From Chania multitudinisentens RB-25 (GTDB lineage Bacteria; Pseudomonadota; Gammaproteobacteria; Enterobacterales; Enterobacteriaceae), in NCBI RefSeq assembly GCF_000520015.2, contig NZ_CP007044.2:3596001-3660000 (forward strand): a stretch of 64,000 bases of DNA, written 5' to 3'. Position 1 is the first letter of the stretch, and every line of letters starts with the position of its first letter. Both the position numbers and the translations under genes were made by a program. This document shows positions 26,887-35,475 of the stretch, one piece after another. A model generated the notes under the pieces. The model did no database searches. It was not told where the DNA came from and saw only the letters and a program-made list of their open reading frames with translations.

Positions 26887-28350
26887 TTATGCCCGACGTA
26901 GTGCTAATTGTTGTTGATACAGTTGCCGATAAACGGCCAGCCGCTCGGCAAGCAGCGGTTGGCGCTCACCGTTTGGCAGGAAGCTGCGCTCAATAGCGGG
27001 TTTGTGGCAAACCTGTGCCACTGTGCCCCCGGCGGCCAGCCAGCCTAGGCGGGCTGCACCTAGTGCACCACCGGCTTCGCCACCTTGATGGGTAATCACT
27101 GGCAGATCGAGCACATCGGCCATCAACTGTGCCCAATGTTCGCTGCGAGCGCCGCCGCCAATCAGCGAACATTGTTCCAGCCGGGTTCCAGCCTGTGAGA
27201 GCACATCCAGCCCGTCAGCTACGCCAAACGCAACGCCTTCCAGTACGGCATAACCCAGCGCGGCTCGTTGATGGGCATGGGTCAGGCCGTGGAAAGCCCC
27301 ATGCGCCAAAGGATCGTTATGCGGAGTACGTTCACCGGAAAGGTAAGGTAGGAACACCGGAGCCCGCCGTTGTTCGGCCTGATTCATCTGGGCGATCTCA
27401 GCCAGCAGGGTGGTTTCGTTGCTGCCCACTAATTGGCAGAACCAGCGCAATGCACTGGCAGCGGTGAGCATGACGCTCATTTGGTGCCAGCGAGCGGGCA
27501 ACGCATGGCAGAAGGCATGAACGGCGGATTGAGGATTTGGGCGGAAACGATCGTTAACCGCAAACAATACGCCAGAAGTTCCCAAAGAGATAAAGGCATC
27601 ACCGGGATTGACCGCGCCGATCCCCACCGCACTGGCGGCATTATCTCCACCACCACCAGCAATGGTGACATTGTCACTTAACCCCCAAGCACGGGCGATA
27701 TCCCCCTTCAGTTGACCGGAAATATCACTGCCTTCAACCAGGTGTGGCATGTGATCGCGGCTCAAACCACAGGCAGCGAGCAGGCTATCCGACCAGTCTC
27801 GTTTGGCGACGTCAAGCCACAAAGTACCGGCGGCGTCCGACATATCAGATACCTTGTCACCGCTCATCATCCAGCGTAGGAAATCTTTCGGCAGCAGCAC
27901 GGTGGCAATCTGCGCGAAAATTTCTGGCTCATAGCGTGCTACCCACAACAGTTTTGGCGCGGTGAAACCAGGCATAGCCAGATTACCGGCGATTTGATGC
28001 AGCTCTGGCGCACTTTGTGTCAATTGTTGACACTGTTCGCCGCTGCGAGTGTCATTCCATAAAATGGCTGGGCGCAATACCTGATTATCACGGTTGAGCA
28101 GTACCGCACCGTGCATCTGGCCAGACAGGCCCAGTGAGCAGATATGTGGCCACTGCTGCGGTATTTTATTGCGCAGACGAGCAATTACTGCCTGTGTAGC
28201 CCGCCACCAGTCGGCGGGGTCTTGTTCTGCCCAGTGGGGATGCGGGCGCTGTACTTCAAGAGATTCACCTGCGCTGGCCAGCACTGTGCCACTGCCATCG
28301 ATTACCACGGCTTTGATTTCTGAAGTGCCTAAATCGATTCCTAAATACAT
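26887..28350 (-). CDS. dalK: D-xylulose kinase (DalK/XylB)
   Basis: The 487-residue FGGY-family kinase phosphorylates D-xylulose to D-xylulose 5-phosphate. The N-terminal phosphate-binding segment is LGIDLGTSEIKAVVID, with GLSGQMHGAVLL and WNDTRS in the sugar-binding part, and C-terminal ATP-binding GGGARSEHWAQLMADVLDLPV. Length is standard. It overlaps neither neighbour but lies 12 bases after dalD, so the genes are one transcript. The product enters the pentose phosphate pathway. Confidence 0.92.
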   Translation of the reverse strand: MYLGIDLGTSEIKAVVIDGSGTVLASAGESLEVQRPHPHWAEQDPADWWRATQAVIARLRNKIPQQWPHICSLGLSGQMHGAVLLNRDNQVLRPAILWNDTRSGEQCQQLTQSAPELHQIAGNLAMPGFTAPKLLWVARYEPEIFAQIATVLLPKDFLRWMMSGDKVSDMSDAAGTLWLDVAKRDWSDSLLAACGLSRDHMPHLVEGSDISGQLKGDIARAWGLSDNVTIAGGGGDNAASAVGIGAVNPGDAFISLGTSGVLFAVNDRFRPNPQSAVHAFCHALPARWHQMSVMLTAASALRWFCQLVGSNETTLLAEIAQMNQAEQRRAPVFLPYLSGERTPHNDPLAHGAFHGLTHAHQRAALGYAVLEGVAFGVADGLDVLSQAGTRLEQCSLIGGGARSEHWAQLMADVLDLPVITHQGGEAGGALGAARLGWLAAGGTVAQVCHKPAIERSFLPNGERQPLLAERLAVYRQLYQQQLALRRA

Positions 28351-28362
28351 GATTCGCTCCTG

Positions 28363-29748
28363 TTATTGCGCCAACCAGTGATTAACCGTGTCAATAGACT
28401 GACGCAGTAATTGAGCAAAAGGTTCGCTGTGTGCCAGGGAGCCGAATAACTTTTCATCGGTGGCGAAAGCGGTTACCGGATCGGCGCTATTGAACATCTG
28501 GTGCACAGCGGCAGCGTCCAGAATGCCGTCTTGATAGTCATAAGGCAGGTTGTGTTGGTGCCAGCGCTGCATAAAAATAAAGAACAAGGCGGGTAGCATA
28601 GCGGTCGCGGTTGGCACTTGGCCGCGCTGGTAACATTCCTGTAGCGTTGGGGTGATAAAACCGGGGATTTTAGAGAAACCGTCGGCGGCAACGCGCTGAT
28701 TAGTGTCACGAATGTAAGGATTACTGAAGCGTTCCAGAACCACGTCACGATAAGCGGCCAGATCTAGCGGGCTGGGGGTCAGTGATGGCAGCACATCCTG
28801 CGTAACGTAATCGTAGGCCAATTGGTAAATAGCAGGGGTGCCGGTGCTTTCGTGAATAAAATTTTGGCCGAGCAACGTACCTGCCCAGGCAATACAACTG
28901 TGGCTGGCATTGAGGATGCGGATTTTGGCTTCTTCATAGGGTAATACTGATGCAACCAGTTCAACGCCCACATTCTCCAACGCCGGTCGCCCGGCTATGA
29001 AATCATCTTCGATCACCCACTGGATAAAGGCTTCGCCCATTACTGGTGCACGATCCTGAAAACCAGTAGCCTGCGCAACGCGTTGGGCAACATCAGGAGA
29101 AGGACGTGGCGTGATGCGATCAACCATGGTGTTCGGGCAGCGGGTATGGCTTTCAATCCAGGCGGTCAGCGCTGTTTCCTGGCGCAGTTGCAGGAACTGC
29201 ATCAAGCCGTGGCGGAAACGTTCGCCGTTATGCCGCAGATTATCGCAGTTTAACAGCGTGACAGGGTCACCATTAAGTTGCTTTCTGTGCGCCAGCAATT
29301 GAGCGATGGTGCCATAAATGGTGCGGCAGCCGCCCAGCAGATCGGCCTGAATATCAACATTGCTCTGGTCCAGGTTGAACTGGTTATCCAGATAGTAACC
29401 GCCTTCGGTTACGGTGAAGGAGATAACGCGGGTTTGCGGATGTGCACCTTCAGCAATCAATGCAGCAAGTTCATTATCCCAAGGGATCACTTTACGAATG
29501 GAGGTGATGGTTTCGTACTGGCGCTCTCCCTGCGGCGTCACCGTTTCCAATACGTATTGGCCATTTTGTTCTGCCAGCGCGTTAAGCAGTGGTGCTGCAT
29601 CATCACGGATATTAGCCAAGGCAATCGACCACCGTGAATCACCGCCGGCAATCAGGCGGTGTAGATACCATGCCTGATGCGCGCGATGAAAAGAACCGGC
29701 ACCAATATGCAGCCAAACAGCAGAGGAAGTGTTCAAAGATTTGCTCAT
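28363..29748 (-). CDS. dalD: D-arabitol 4-dehydrogenase DalD
   Basis: This 461-residue long-chain mannitol-dehydrogenase-family enzyme oxidises D-arabitol to D-xylulose with NAD+. Family features: LHIGAGSFHRAHQAWYLHRL (cofactor-binding start), TLLNCDNLRHNGERF, VDRITPRP, and the catalytic lysine region EEAKIRILNASHSCIAW. It is the first gene of the dal operon; its promoter region carries two GCCC-N7-GGGC palindromes. Together with DalK and DalT it makes a complete D-arabitol route. Confidence 0.94.
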   Translation of the reverse strand: MSKSLNTSSAVWLHIGAGSFHRAHQAWYLHRLIAGGDSRWSIALANIRDDAAPLLNALAEQNGQYVLETVTPQGERQYETITSIRKVIPWDNELAALIAEGAHPQTRVISFTVTEGGYYLDNQFNLDQSNVDIQADLLGGCRTIYGTIAQLLAHRKQLNGDPVTLLNCDNLRHNGERFRHGLMQFLQLRQETALTAWIESHTRCPNTMVDRITPRPSPDVAQRVAQATGFQDRAPVMGEAFIQWVIEDDFIAGRPALENVGVELVASVLPYEEAKIRILNASHSCIAWAGTLLGQNFIHESTGTPAIYQLAYDYVTQDVLPSLTPSPLDLAAYRDVVLERFSNPYIRDTNQRVAADGFSKIPGFITPTLQECYQRGQVPTATAMLPALFFIFMQRWHQHNLPYDYQDGILDAAAVHQMFNSADPVTAFATDEKLFGSLAHSEPFAQLLRQSIDTVNHWLAQ

Positions 29749-29779
29749 GATGTTCTCCGTTAATGATTTTTGAGCATTA

Positions 29780-29794
29780 GCCCTTTAAGTGGGC
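29780..29794. promoter_or_regulatory. Candidate DalR operator 1
   Basis: GCCCTTTAAGTGGGC, an interrupted palindrome (GCCC-N7-GGGC), 32 bases upstream of the dalD start. Confidence 0.5.
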
Positions 29795-29832
29795 GTTTGC
29801 CCGTTAGATGCAGATAGACTAATTAAACTTTT

Positions 29833-29847
29833 GCCCTTTGAATGGGC
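29833..29847. promoter_or_regulatory. Candidate DalR operator 2
   Basis: GCCCTTTGAATGGGC, the same pattern as operator 1 and 53 bases from it, about five turns of the helix, so a tetrameric SorC-type regulator could bind both on one face. Confidence 0.5.
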
Positions 29848-29934
29848 TTTAGCTCACAAAAGTGTAAATCGATAGCACGTGCAGAAAAAATGCCGGTAAA
29901 ATGGGGCATCAGCGTGAGAAGGCAGAATGATTAA

Positions 29935-30882
29935 ATGAGTCGACACGACAAGAAATTGGATCAGGCCGCCCGCGCCGCCTGGATGTACTATGTGGCTGGG
30001 CAAACCCAGCATGAAATTGCCGATGCTCTTGGTGTATCGCGCCAGGTGGCGCAACGCTTGGTGGCATTGGCGATCGACAGTGGCCTGATCAGCGTTAATA
30101 TTTCACACCCGGTGGGCCATTGTATGGCGCTGTCTGCCCGTTTGAGTGAACGCTTTGGCTTAAACCTATGCCAAGTAGTGCCTAGTCAGGGCATGGATAG
30201 TGCCGGGGTGAACCGGGCGGTGGCGGTAGCCGGTGCCGAAGTGATGGCGCAGTTTATCCGCAACGAACAACCGCTGATCATCGGTGTGGGCTCTGGCCGC
30301 AGCCTGAAGGCGGCCATTGATGAGTTGCCTGATTTTGAACGACCACAGCACAGTTGTGTATCACTGATCGGAGCAATGGCTGCCGATGGTTCCTGTACCC
30401 GTTATGATGTTCCGTTGTGGATGGCGGAAAAAACTCAGGGTCGTTACTTTATTCTGCCTGCACCGCTGTTCGCCGACAGCGAACAGGATCGTACTCTGTG
30501 GTGCAATCACCGTATCTATCGCACGGTGAATGAGAAAGCTAGCCAGGCTGATGTGACGTTTATCGGTATTGGTACTATCGAAGATCAATGCCCATTGCAC
30601 AAAGACGGATTTATCTCGGCGGATGATGTGGAACGTTTATCCGCTGCCAATGTGGTCGCCGAGATGCTGGGGCATTTTATTGATAGCGAAGGGCGGCGGG
30701 TTGCTAATGAACTCGATCAGCGTTTGACCAGCGTCAATTTGCGTCAACAACCCGAGAAACCCGTGATCGCATTGGCCGGTGGTGCGGAAAAACACCGTGC
30801 GATCCGTGCTGTTCTGATGGGCCGCTGGATCAATGGTTTGGTGACCGATGAAGAGAGTGCATTGGCGCTGTTGGCTGATTAA
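29935..30882 (+). CDS. dalR: D-arabitol operon regulator DalR (SorC/DeoR-type)
   Basis: The 315-residue SorC-family regulator has an N-terminal helix-turn-helix (YYVAGQTQHEIADALGVSRQVAQRLVALAIDSGL, residues ~18-50) and a C-terminal sugar-phosphate-isomerase-like effector domain (IIGVGSGRSLKAAIDELP, ISLIGAMAADGS type, VIALAGGAEKHRAIRAVLMG). It is divergent from dalD and close to Klebsiella DalR in context. The likely inducer is D-arabitol or an intermediate. Its 3' end overlaps the end of ogt by four bases in convergent orientation. Confidence 0.9.
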   Translation: MSRHDKKLDQAARAAWMYYVAGQTQHEIADALGVSRQVAQRLVALAIDSGLISVNISHPVGHCMALSARLSERFGLNLCQVVPSQGMDSAGVNRAVAVAGAEVMAQFIRNEQPLIIGVGSGRSLKAAIDELPDFERPQHSCVSLIGAMAADGSCTRYDVPLWMAEKTQGRYFILPAPLFADSEQDRTLWCNHRIYRTVNEKASQADVTFIGIGTIEDQCPLHKDGFISADDVERLSAANVVAEMLGHFIDSEGRRVANELDQRLTSVNLRQQPEKPVIALAGGAEKHRAIRAVLMGRWINGLVTDEESALALLAD

Positions 30883-31403
30883 ATCAGGGCTTGTTGCAGA
30901 TAGCCTTCGTGCCGGAGCAACCATTGTTTGCGTTGTACACCGCCAGCATAACCGGTGAGTGCGCCTTGTGAACCAATGACCCGGTGGCAAGGCACCACAA
31001 TGCTGATGGGGTTGGAGCCGTTGGCCATTCCTACAGCACGTGAGGCGGTTGGCCGACCAATACGTTTTGCCAGTTCGCCATAGGTAATAATTTCTCCGCA
31101 GGGGATCTGGCGCAGTTGCTGCCAGACGGTGCGTTGGAATTCAGTACCGGCGGTCATTACTGGCACGTGGTTGATAACGCTCAACTCCCCAGCAAAATAA
31201 CGCTGCATCACTTCGGTCAAGCCGCCAGGGTTAGATTGTTCCCGCAGCGTGAAACGTTCTGCACGATAATGGGTATTCAGCAGTTTCATCAAACGGGCTT
31301 CATGATCGGTCCAGTCCAAGGCGCGTAAACGGCCTTGTTCATCACCGATCAGCACCAATTCACCGACCGGTGTTGGCATACGATCAATAAAAAAAGTCTG
31401 CAT
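30879..31403 (-). CDS. ogt: Methylated-DNA--protein-cysteine methyltransferase Ogt
   Basis: This 174-residue suicide repair protein removes methyl groups from O6-methylguanine and O4-methylthymine. The acceptor cysteine is in the invariant PCHRV (IVVPCHRVIGSQGALTGYAGG), and GEIITYGELAKRIGRPTASRAVGMANGSNP is the DNA-binding helix region. Length fits Ogt rather than the longer Ada. In E. coli ogt adjoins fnr; here the four dal genes separate them. Confidence 0.95.
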   Translation of the reverse strand: MQTFFIDRMPTPVGELVLIGDEQGRLRALDWTDHEARLMKLLNTHYRAERFTLREQSNPGGLTEVMQRYFAGELSVINHVPVMTAGTEFQRTVWQQLRQIPCGEIITYGELAKRIGRPTASRAVGMANGSNPISIVVPCHRVIGSQGALTGYAGGVQRKQWLLRHEGYLQQALI

Positions 31404-31878
31404 GTCATTTACTCCTCATATTCGATGTGCAGATGAGCTTTTGCGCTTCAAATTGCAGAACGCTCGTGCAATAACTTAACATTCTTTGGGTATATTACAT
31501 GAAAAAATATCGGTATGATGGCGGTTTTCGGACATAAAGATTGATGGGAATACCCGCGTTATTTGTTTCATCAGTTTCATACTGAAGTAAAATGATCATA
31601 ACAATTTCTCTCAAGACAGTTTCAATATTCAATGACAGGGGTATGAAAGGTTTTCTTGGCTGCGCTTGTGGGCATTCTTATTAACGCTTCAATAAATTTT
31701 GCGAGCTTATTTCGATATATTGATAATCTATTAGGGAATGTCATTCATTGCCCCAAAACATAAAGCTATTTTTTAGAAAGTTTTTGGGAGAAATTAAAAA
31801 CGAGGGTTGTTGTTCGCATATTATGAATCAACGAGAGGAAAGCACATGCATCGAAATACATGTGCTTGTCGATTTCTA
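31404..31878. other. ogt upstream region, no gene seen
   Basis: About 475 AT-rich bases. A short open frame at 31748-31930 has no ribosome site and overlaps the next gene's end, so I do not call it. A hairpin (AAGCACATG/CATGTGCTT, 31840-31867) next to 31879 probably ends the gene to its right. Confidence 0.55.
31840..31867 (-). terminator. Hairpin after the MBL-fold hydrolase gene
   Basis: Nine-bp perfect stem AAGCACATG/CATGTGCTT with a 10-base loop, 12 bases past the stop codon; only a short T-rich stretch (TTTCC) follows. Confidence 0.6.
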
Positions 31879-32859
31879 TTATGGTTTTTTGCTGGCTACC
31901 GGGGCGTATTCAATTGGCACCCAAGCATAACCTACGGTTTCGGCACGTACATGCCCTAAGCCAGGGAATGGCAAGTGCGCTCCCCCCACCCAAAGTTGTT
32001 TTTGCGCTGCATCAGCAAAAACTTTCAGGCGTGTGGCGATGGCTTGTTTGCTGTCGACATCGAACTCCAACGAGACTTCTGGTTGGGCAAACTGTAGCGA
32101 ATGGCTATGCACAATATCACCCCACAGCAACAGGTTTTGGCCTTCCGAACTGAACAAATAAGCACTGTGCCCTGGTGTATGGCCTGGCGTGGCGACGACT
32201 TCAACACCTGGAGCCAGCTTGTCGCCAGGCGCATAAAGTTTCAGACGCCCTTGTGCTTCATAGGGGGCAACTGCTTCTTGTGACAACTTGAACATTGGCT
32301 GGGCTTCTTTCGGTGCCTTGAGCGCGACCTCTTTATTCAGCCAGTAATCAGCCTCCGCTTTGGCAACATACACGGTAGCATTAGGGAAGGCTGCTTTCCC
32401 CTGATCGTTGATGCCACAGGCATGATCGGGATGCAGGTGAGTCAATAACACCGTGTCGATCTGCTCAGGCTGATACCCAGCGGCACGCAGGTTGCCCTGA
32501 ATCGCTCCCATCGTTGGGCCAAAACACTGCGCCGTTCCCGAATCCACCAGGATCAGATGTGTCCCGGTATTCACTAAAAAGGCGTTAACCGCCGTTTGAA
32601 TACCAGAACTGCTGTCAACAAACATACGTGCCAGCAGTTTCTGCATGTCTGGTTCACTGATGTTGTGGAAAAGCTTGGTCTTTAATTTCGTGTAACCATC
32701 GTACAACGCAGTCACTTCCATGTTTCCCAACATCATGCGGTAATAACCGGGAACCTGGGTCTGTTGTTGTGCGGGAACATCAGCGGCATTAACCTGAGGT
32801 GCAACACTGGCGCAGGCTAGAGCAAAAGCTAATAACGTGCGGCGTAGTGGGTTTCTCAT
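31879..32859 (-). CDS. Exported metallo-beta-lactamase-fold hydrolase
   Basis: The 326-residue protein has a signal peptide (RRTLLAFALACASVAPQVNA) and the two-metal MBL motif HLHPDHACG (HxHxDH), with further ligands in VVATPGHTPGHSAYLF (His), LLWGDIVHSHS (Asp) and WVGGAHLPFPGLGHV (His). Sequence style is closest to the methyl-parathion-hydrolase/lactonase group of MBL proteins as remembered, so ester, lactone or phosphotriester substrates are possible; it lacks features of class B beta-lactamases. AAGGATC precedes the ATG. It is a single-gene unit on the minus strand. Confidence 0.85.
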   Translation of the reverse strand: MRNPLRRTLLAFALACASVAPQVNAADVPAQQQTQVPGYYRMMLGNMEVTALYDGYTKLKTKLFHNISEPDMQKLLARMFVDSSSGIQTAVNAFLVNTGTHLILVDSGTAQCFGPTMGAIQGNLRAAGYQPEQIDTVLLTHLHPDHACGINDQGKAAFPNATVYVAKAEADYWLNKEVALKAPKEAQPMFKLSQEAVAPYEAQGRLKLYAPGDKLAPGVEVVATPGHTPGHSAYLFSSEGQNLLLWGDIVHSHSLQFAQPEVSLEFDVDSKQAIATRLKVFADAAQKQLWVGGAHLPFPGLGHVRAETVGYAWVPIEYAPVASKKP

Positions 32860-33060
32860 AAAGATCCTTTTAAGTGAAATAAGAAAAGAATAACCTACGG
32901 TAACTAATGATACTTTCTGGCGAATTAAATTTTATACCAATAAATGCCTACACTCTCCAACGGTATTATTGAATATCTCATTATCCCCCCGAAATGTATT
33001 AGACATCATGGTATGGCGGCATGCATGATGCTAATGATCAATAAGTGATGTGGAAAACTT

Positions 33061-33630
33061 ATGTCTGATTTTAACGCAGTAAAGAATGCTGACATCAATA
33101 TGCCGCCTAGCAATACCCAACTGTTTCTTGGTTTTTTAATGCTTGGCCTTATCGGGTTTGGTGGTGTATTGCCGTTAGCGCGTAGCATGCTGGTTGAAAA
33201 AAAATGCTGGCTGACTGGTGAGAAATTCACCGAGCTTTTGGGACTATGCCAGTTTTTACCCGGAGGGAACGTGATTAACCTTTCCGTGGCGGTGGGTATG
33301 GAGTTCCGGGGTGTCCGTGGGGCGTTCTGTGCTTTGTTGGGCCTGATCTGCGCCCCTACAGCGATCGTGGTTGGTTTGGGGGCGGTATATGCCCGTTTCC
33401 AGAATGATCCTCACATACAGCATGTTTTTGCCGGGCTGGCCGCCGCAGCCGCAGGATTACTGCTGGCCACTGGCATAAAAATGCTCTTACCGTTGTGGGG
33501 AAAATGGCTGCCGTTGGTGGTAGTTGCTGCTTGCCTGATCGCGATTGCCTGGCTGCGTTTGCCGCTGTTACCCACGATGTTGGTGTTAGCCCCGCTGAGT
33601 ATTCTGCTGGCCTGGAAAAAACCATCATGA
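33061..33630 (+). CDS. Chromate transporter, short-chain subunit 1
   Basis: This 189-residue membrane protein is one half of a bipartite CHR transporter that exports chromate, a sulfate analogue. The CHR signature is FLGFLMLGLIGFGGVLPLARSMLVEKKCWLTGEKFTELLGLCQFLPGGNVINLSVAVG, with about six membrane spans. The gene overlaps the next by four bases (ATGA), so the two halves are made together. CHR proteins of this short type work as heterodimers. Confidence 0.9.
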   Translation: MSDFNAVKNADINMPPSNTQLFLGFLMLGLIGFGGVLPLARSMLVEKKCWLTGEKFTELLGLCQFLPGGNVINLSVAVGMEFRGVRGAFCALLGLICAPTAIVVGLGAVYARFQNDPHIQHVFAGLAAAAAGLLLATGIKMLLPLWGKWLPLVVVAACLIAIAWLRLPLLPTMLVLAPLSILLAWKKPS

Positions 33631-34145
33631 TGATATTGATCTCACTGGCGATCATTTTTACCGAGCTTTCGCTGATGGCATTTGGCGGTGGTTTTACTAT
33701 CTTGCCGGAAATGCAGCGGCAGGTGGTGGAAGTGCATCAATGGATGAGCGCGCAGGAATTCAGCGCCCTGTTTGCTATGGCGCAGGCAGCGCCCGGGCCG
33801 AATATGATGATCGTACCGCTCATTGGTTGGCATGTGGCAGGTTGGGGCGGGCTGTTAGTTTCCTCGGTCGCCAAGTTTGGCCCTTCTTCTATTGTGACGG
33901 TGTTGGTGATGAAGGCCTGGAAGCGCTTCAAAGACAGACCGTGGCGGCGCATCATACAGGCAGGATTGGTGCCGGTTACCGTTGGGCTGGTTGCTGCCAG
34001 CGGTATCTTGATCGCTGAAGCCTCGGCCACTCACTGGCGGCTGGCGCTGGTGATCCTGCTCGCAACTGTTTTGGGAATGAATAAACGCATCCACCCCTTG
34101 TGGATTTTGGCGGGTGGGGCGCTGTTAGGGTTATTAGTGGCGTGA
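33627..34145 (+). CDS. Chromate transporter, short-chain subunit 2
   Basis: This 172-residue partner of the preceding gene has the CHR motif FTELSLMAFGGGFTILPEMQRQVVEVHQWMSAQEFSALFAMAQAAPGPNMMIVPLIGW. About five membrane spans. I choose the ATG at 33627, which overlaps the upstream stop; a longer frame starting at 33495 lies inside the first gene and is not needed. No chrB or other regulator gene is beside the pair; the divergent MBL hydrolase gene is the closest neighbour upstream. Confidence 0.9.
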   Translation: MMILISLAIIFTELSLMAFGGGFTILPEMQRQVVEVHQWMSAQEFSALFAMAQAAPGPNMMIVPLIGWHVAGWGGLLVSSVAKFGPSSIVTVLVMKAWKRFKDRPWRRIIQAGLVPVTVGLVAASGILIAEASATHWRLALVILLATVLGMNKRIHPLWILAGGALLGLLVA

Positions 34146-34207
34146 TGGCGAAATTTATGGAGCAGAAATAAGCGCTGAATCCCAGGAGTGATTCCTGGGA
34201 TACCCGT

Positions 34208-35113
34208 TTATCCTTTTCGTTCGTGCAGAGGGCTGACGACGGTGATCCCACGCGATAGTTTTTCTTTATTCCCCTTATAATCCTCCAGCAGAATCGCAAT
34301 AAACAGTGTATCCAGAAGATTCAGTTGCACGATGCGCGCCACTGCGTTCTGCCCCAGTAACGGGCCGCTCATGGCTGGGCTGAAAATCGACAAATCGGAG
34401 CACTGAGACAGGGGAGAACTGTTGTCATTGGTAATGCAGATCAGTTTTGCATGGCGGGCAGTCGCCGTTTGCGCCGCATTTACCAGCTCACGTGTATCGC
34501 CAGACTGTGAGATCGCAATCACTACATCGGAGTCCTCCAATTGGCTGGCTACCATCAGCATCAGATGGAAATCACTGTAGGCATGGCTGATGATCCCGAT
34601 GCGTAGCAGCTTATGTTCAAAGTCCTGGCAAACGGATGCCGAGCCACCAACGCCGAAAATGATCACGCGCCGGGCCTGAAAGATAAGCTGGGCCGCCTGG
34701 CCGATAACCGTGGTATCTGCCACAGACTGAGCTTCTTTCAGGACTTGAATGCTATTACTGAACACCTTATCAAGCACGGTATCCAGGTTGTCATTGACCG
34801 TAATCTCTTCGTCTCTTTCATAGGGGAGTGATTCAAAGTAGCTGATCAAAGCGCTTCTCAGTTCCCTAAAGCCCGAAAATCCGACTTTCTTGGCAACCTT
34901 GACTAACAGTGGTTCAGAAACGTCCAGCGTGCTGGCGACCTCACGCAGGCTGGTCTCCTTGCTGATATTTCCTTTGGTGATCAGCCATTCAGCGATTCTT
35001 CGCTCGGTGGGATTGAGCTGCGAGAGCGACATTTTTATCTTGGCTCCAATCGCTAGAGCATTGTCTGTTTCCTGCAAACTGTCCTGGCTATTGGTCATTT
35101 CACTCCACCACAC
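34208..35113 (-). CDS. RpiR-family transcriptional regulator of the neighbouring PTS operon
   Basis: The 301-residue regulator has an N-terminal RpiR helix-turn-helix (LNPTERRIAEWLITKGNISKETSLREVASTLDVSEPLLVKVAKKVGFSGFRELR, ~35-90) and a C-terminal SIS sugar-phosphate-binding domain (IFGVGGSASVCQDFEHKLLRIG, ISQSGDTRELVNAAQ). It is divergent from the PTS gene across a 362-base region full of TTCACA/TGTGAA palindromes. E. coli AlsR (RpiR), which controls rpiB and the D-allose genes, is of this family, consistent with the isomerase and epimerase genes here. The ligand is probably a phosphosugar such as allose or allulose 6-phosphate. Confidence 0.9.
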   Translation of the reverse strand: MWWSEMTNSQDSLQETDNALAIGAKIKMSLSQLNPTERRIAEWLITKGNISKETSLREVASTLDVSEPLLVKVAKKVGFSGFRELRSALISYFESLPYERDEEITVNDNLDTVLDKVFSNSIQVLKEAQSVADTTVIGQAAQLIFQARRVIIFGVGGSASVCQDFEHKLLRIGIISHAYSDFHLMLMVASQLEDSDVVIAISQSGDTRELVNAAQTATARHAKLICITNDNSSPLSQCSDLSIFSPAMSGPLLGQNAVARIVQLNLLDTLFIAILLEDYKGNKEKLSRGITVVSPLHERKG

Positions 35114-35298
35114 CTGTCCTCAAAAAGTAGAGCAAGATTATCACAAGCGGTCTTCACAGATGAACCCTTTATTCTGCTAATGGCATCATAAATTTCACGA
35201 AAATCCATTTTTTTGTAAATTAAAACCATTGCTTTCGCTGGTTTGTGGCGTGAAATCATCAAAAATCGTCAAATTTACGCCTGTGCGCACAATTGTTT

Positions 35299-35324
35299 TT
35301 CACAAAAAATAATTTATTTGTGAA
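35299..35324. promoter_or_regulatory. Candidate operator: TTCACAAA-N10-TTTGTGAA palindrome
   Basis: Perfect 8-bp arms at 35299-35306 and 35317-35324. The half-site TGTGAAGT recurs in the second palindrome downstream. Confidence 0.55.
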
Positions 35325-35348
35325 GTGGATCGTTTTCAACGCTTGCCT

Positions 35349-35394
35349 TTACGATAACTTCACATTAATAATATGTTTTGTGAAGTTATCGTAA
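35349..35394. promoter_or_regulatory. Candidate operator or hairpin: 16-bp perfect inverted repeat
   Basis: TTACGATAACTTCACA (35349-35364) and its exact complement (35379-35394) flank 14 AT-rich bases, 82 bases before the PTS start codon. Could bind the RpiR-type regulator or fold in the leader transcript. Confidence 0.65.
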
Positions 35395-35475
35395 GTAGAG
35401 GCTATCAGAATACTCAGATCATGGCTGCTACTTAATGCGCAATGTTGTACCCACACCAGGCAAGAGAATATTATT

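Larger units (their letters stand above)
35114..35475. other. Divergent regulator/PTS intergenic region with nested palindromes
   Basis: Holds promoters for both directions. Besides the two palindromes listed separately, the sequence is AT-rich, with no gene. Confidence 0.7.

Noticed and set aside
31748..31930. 60-codon open frame
   Set aside because: Overlaps the end of the MBL gene and its terminator; no ribosome site.
33495..33626. Upstream extension of the second chromate subunit
   Set aside because: It is inside the first subunit gene; the ATG at 33627 overlaps the stop codon as expected for coupled genes.
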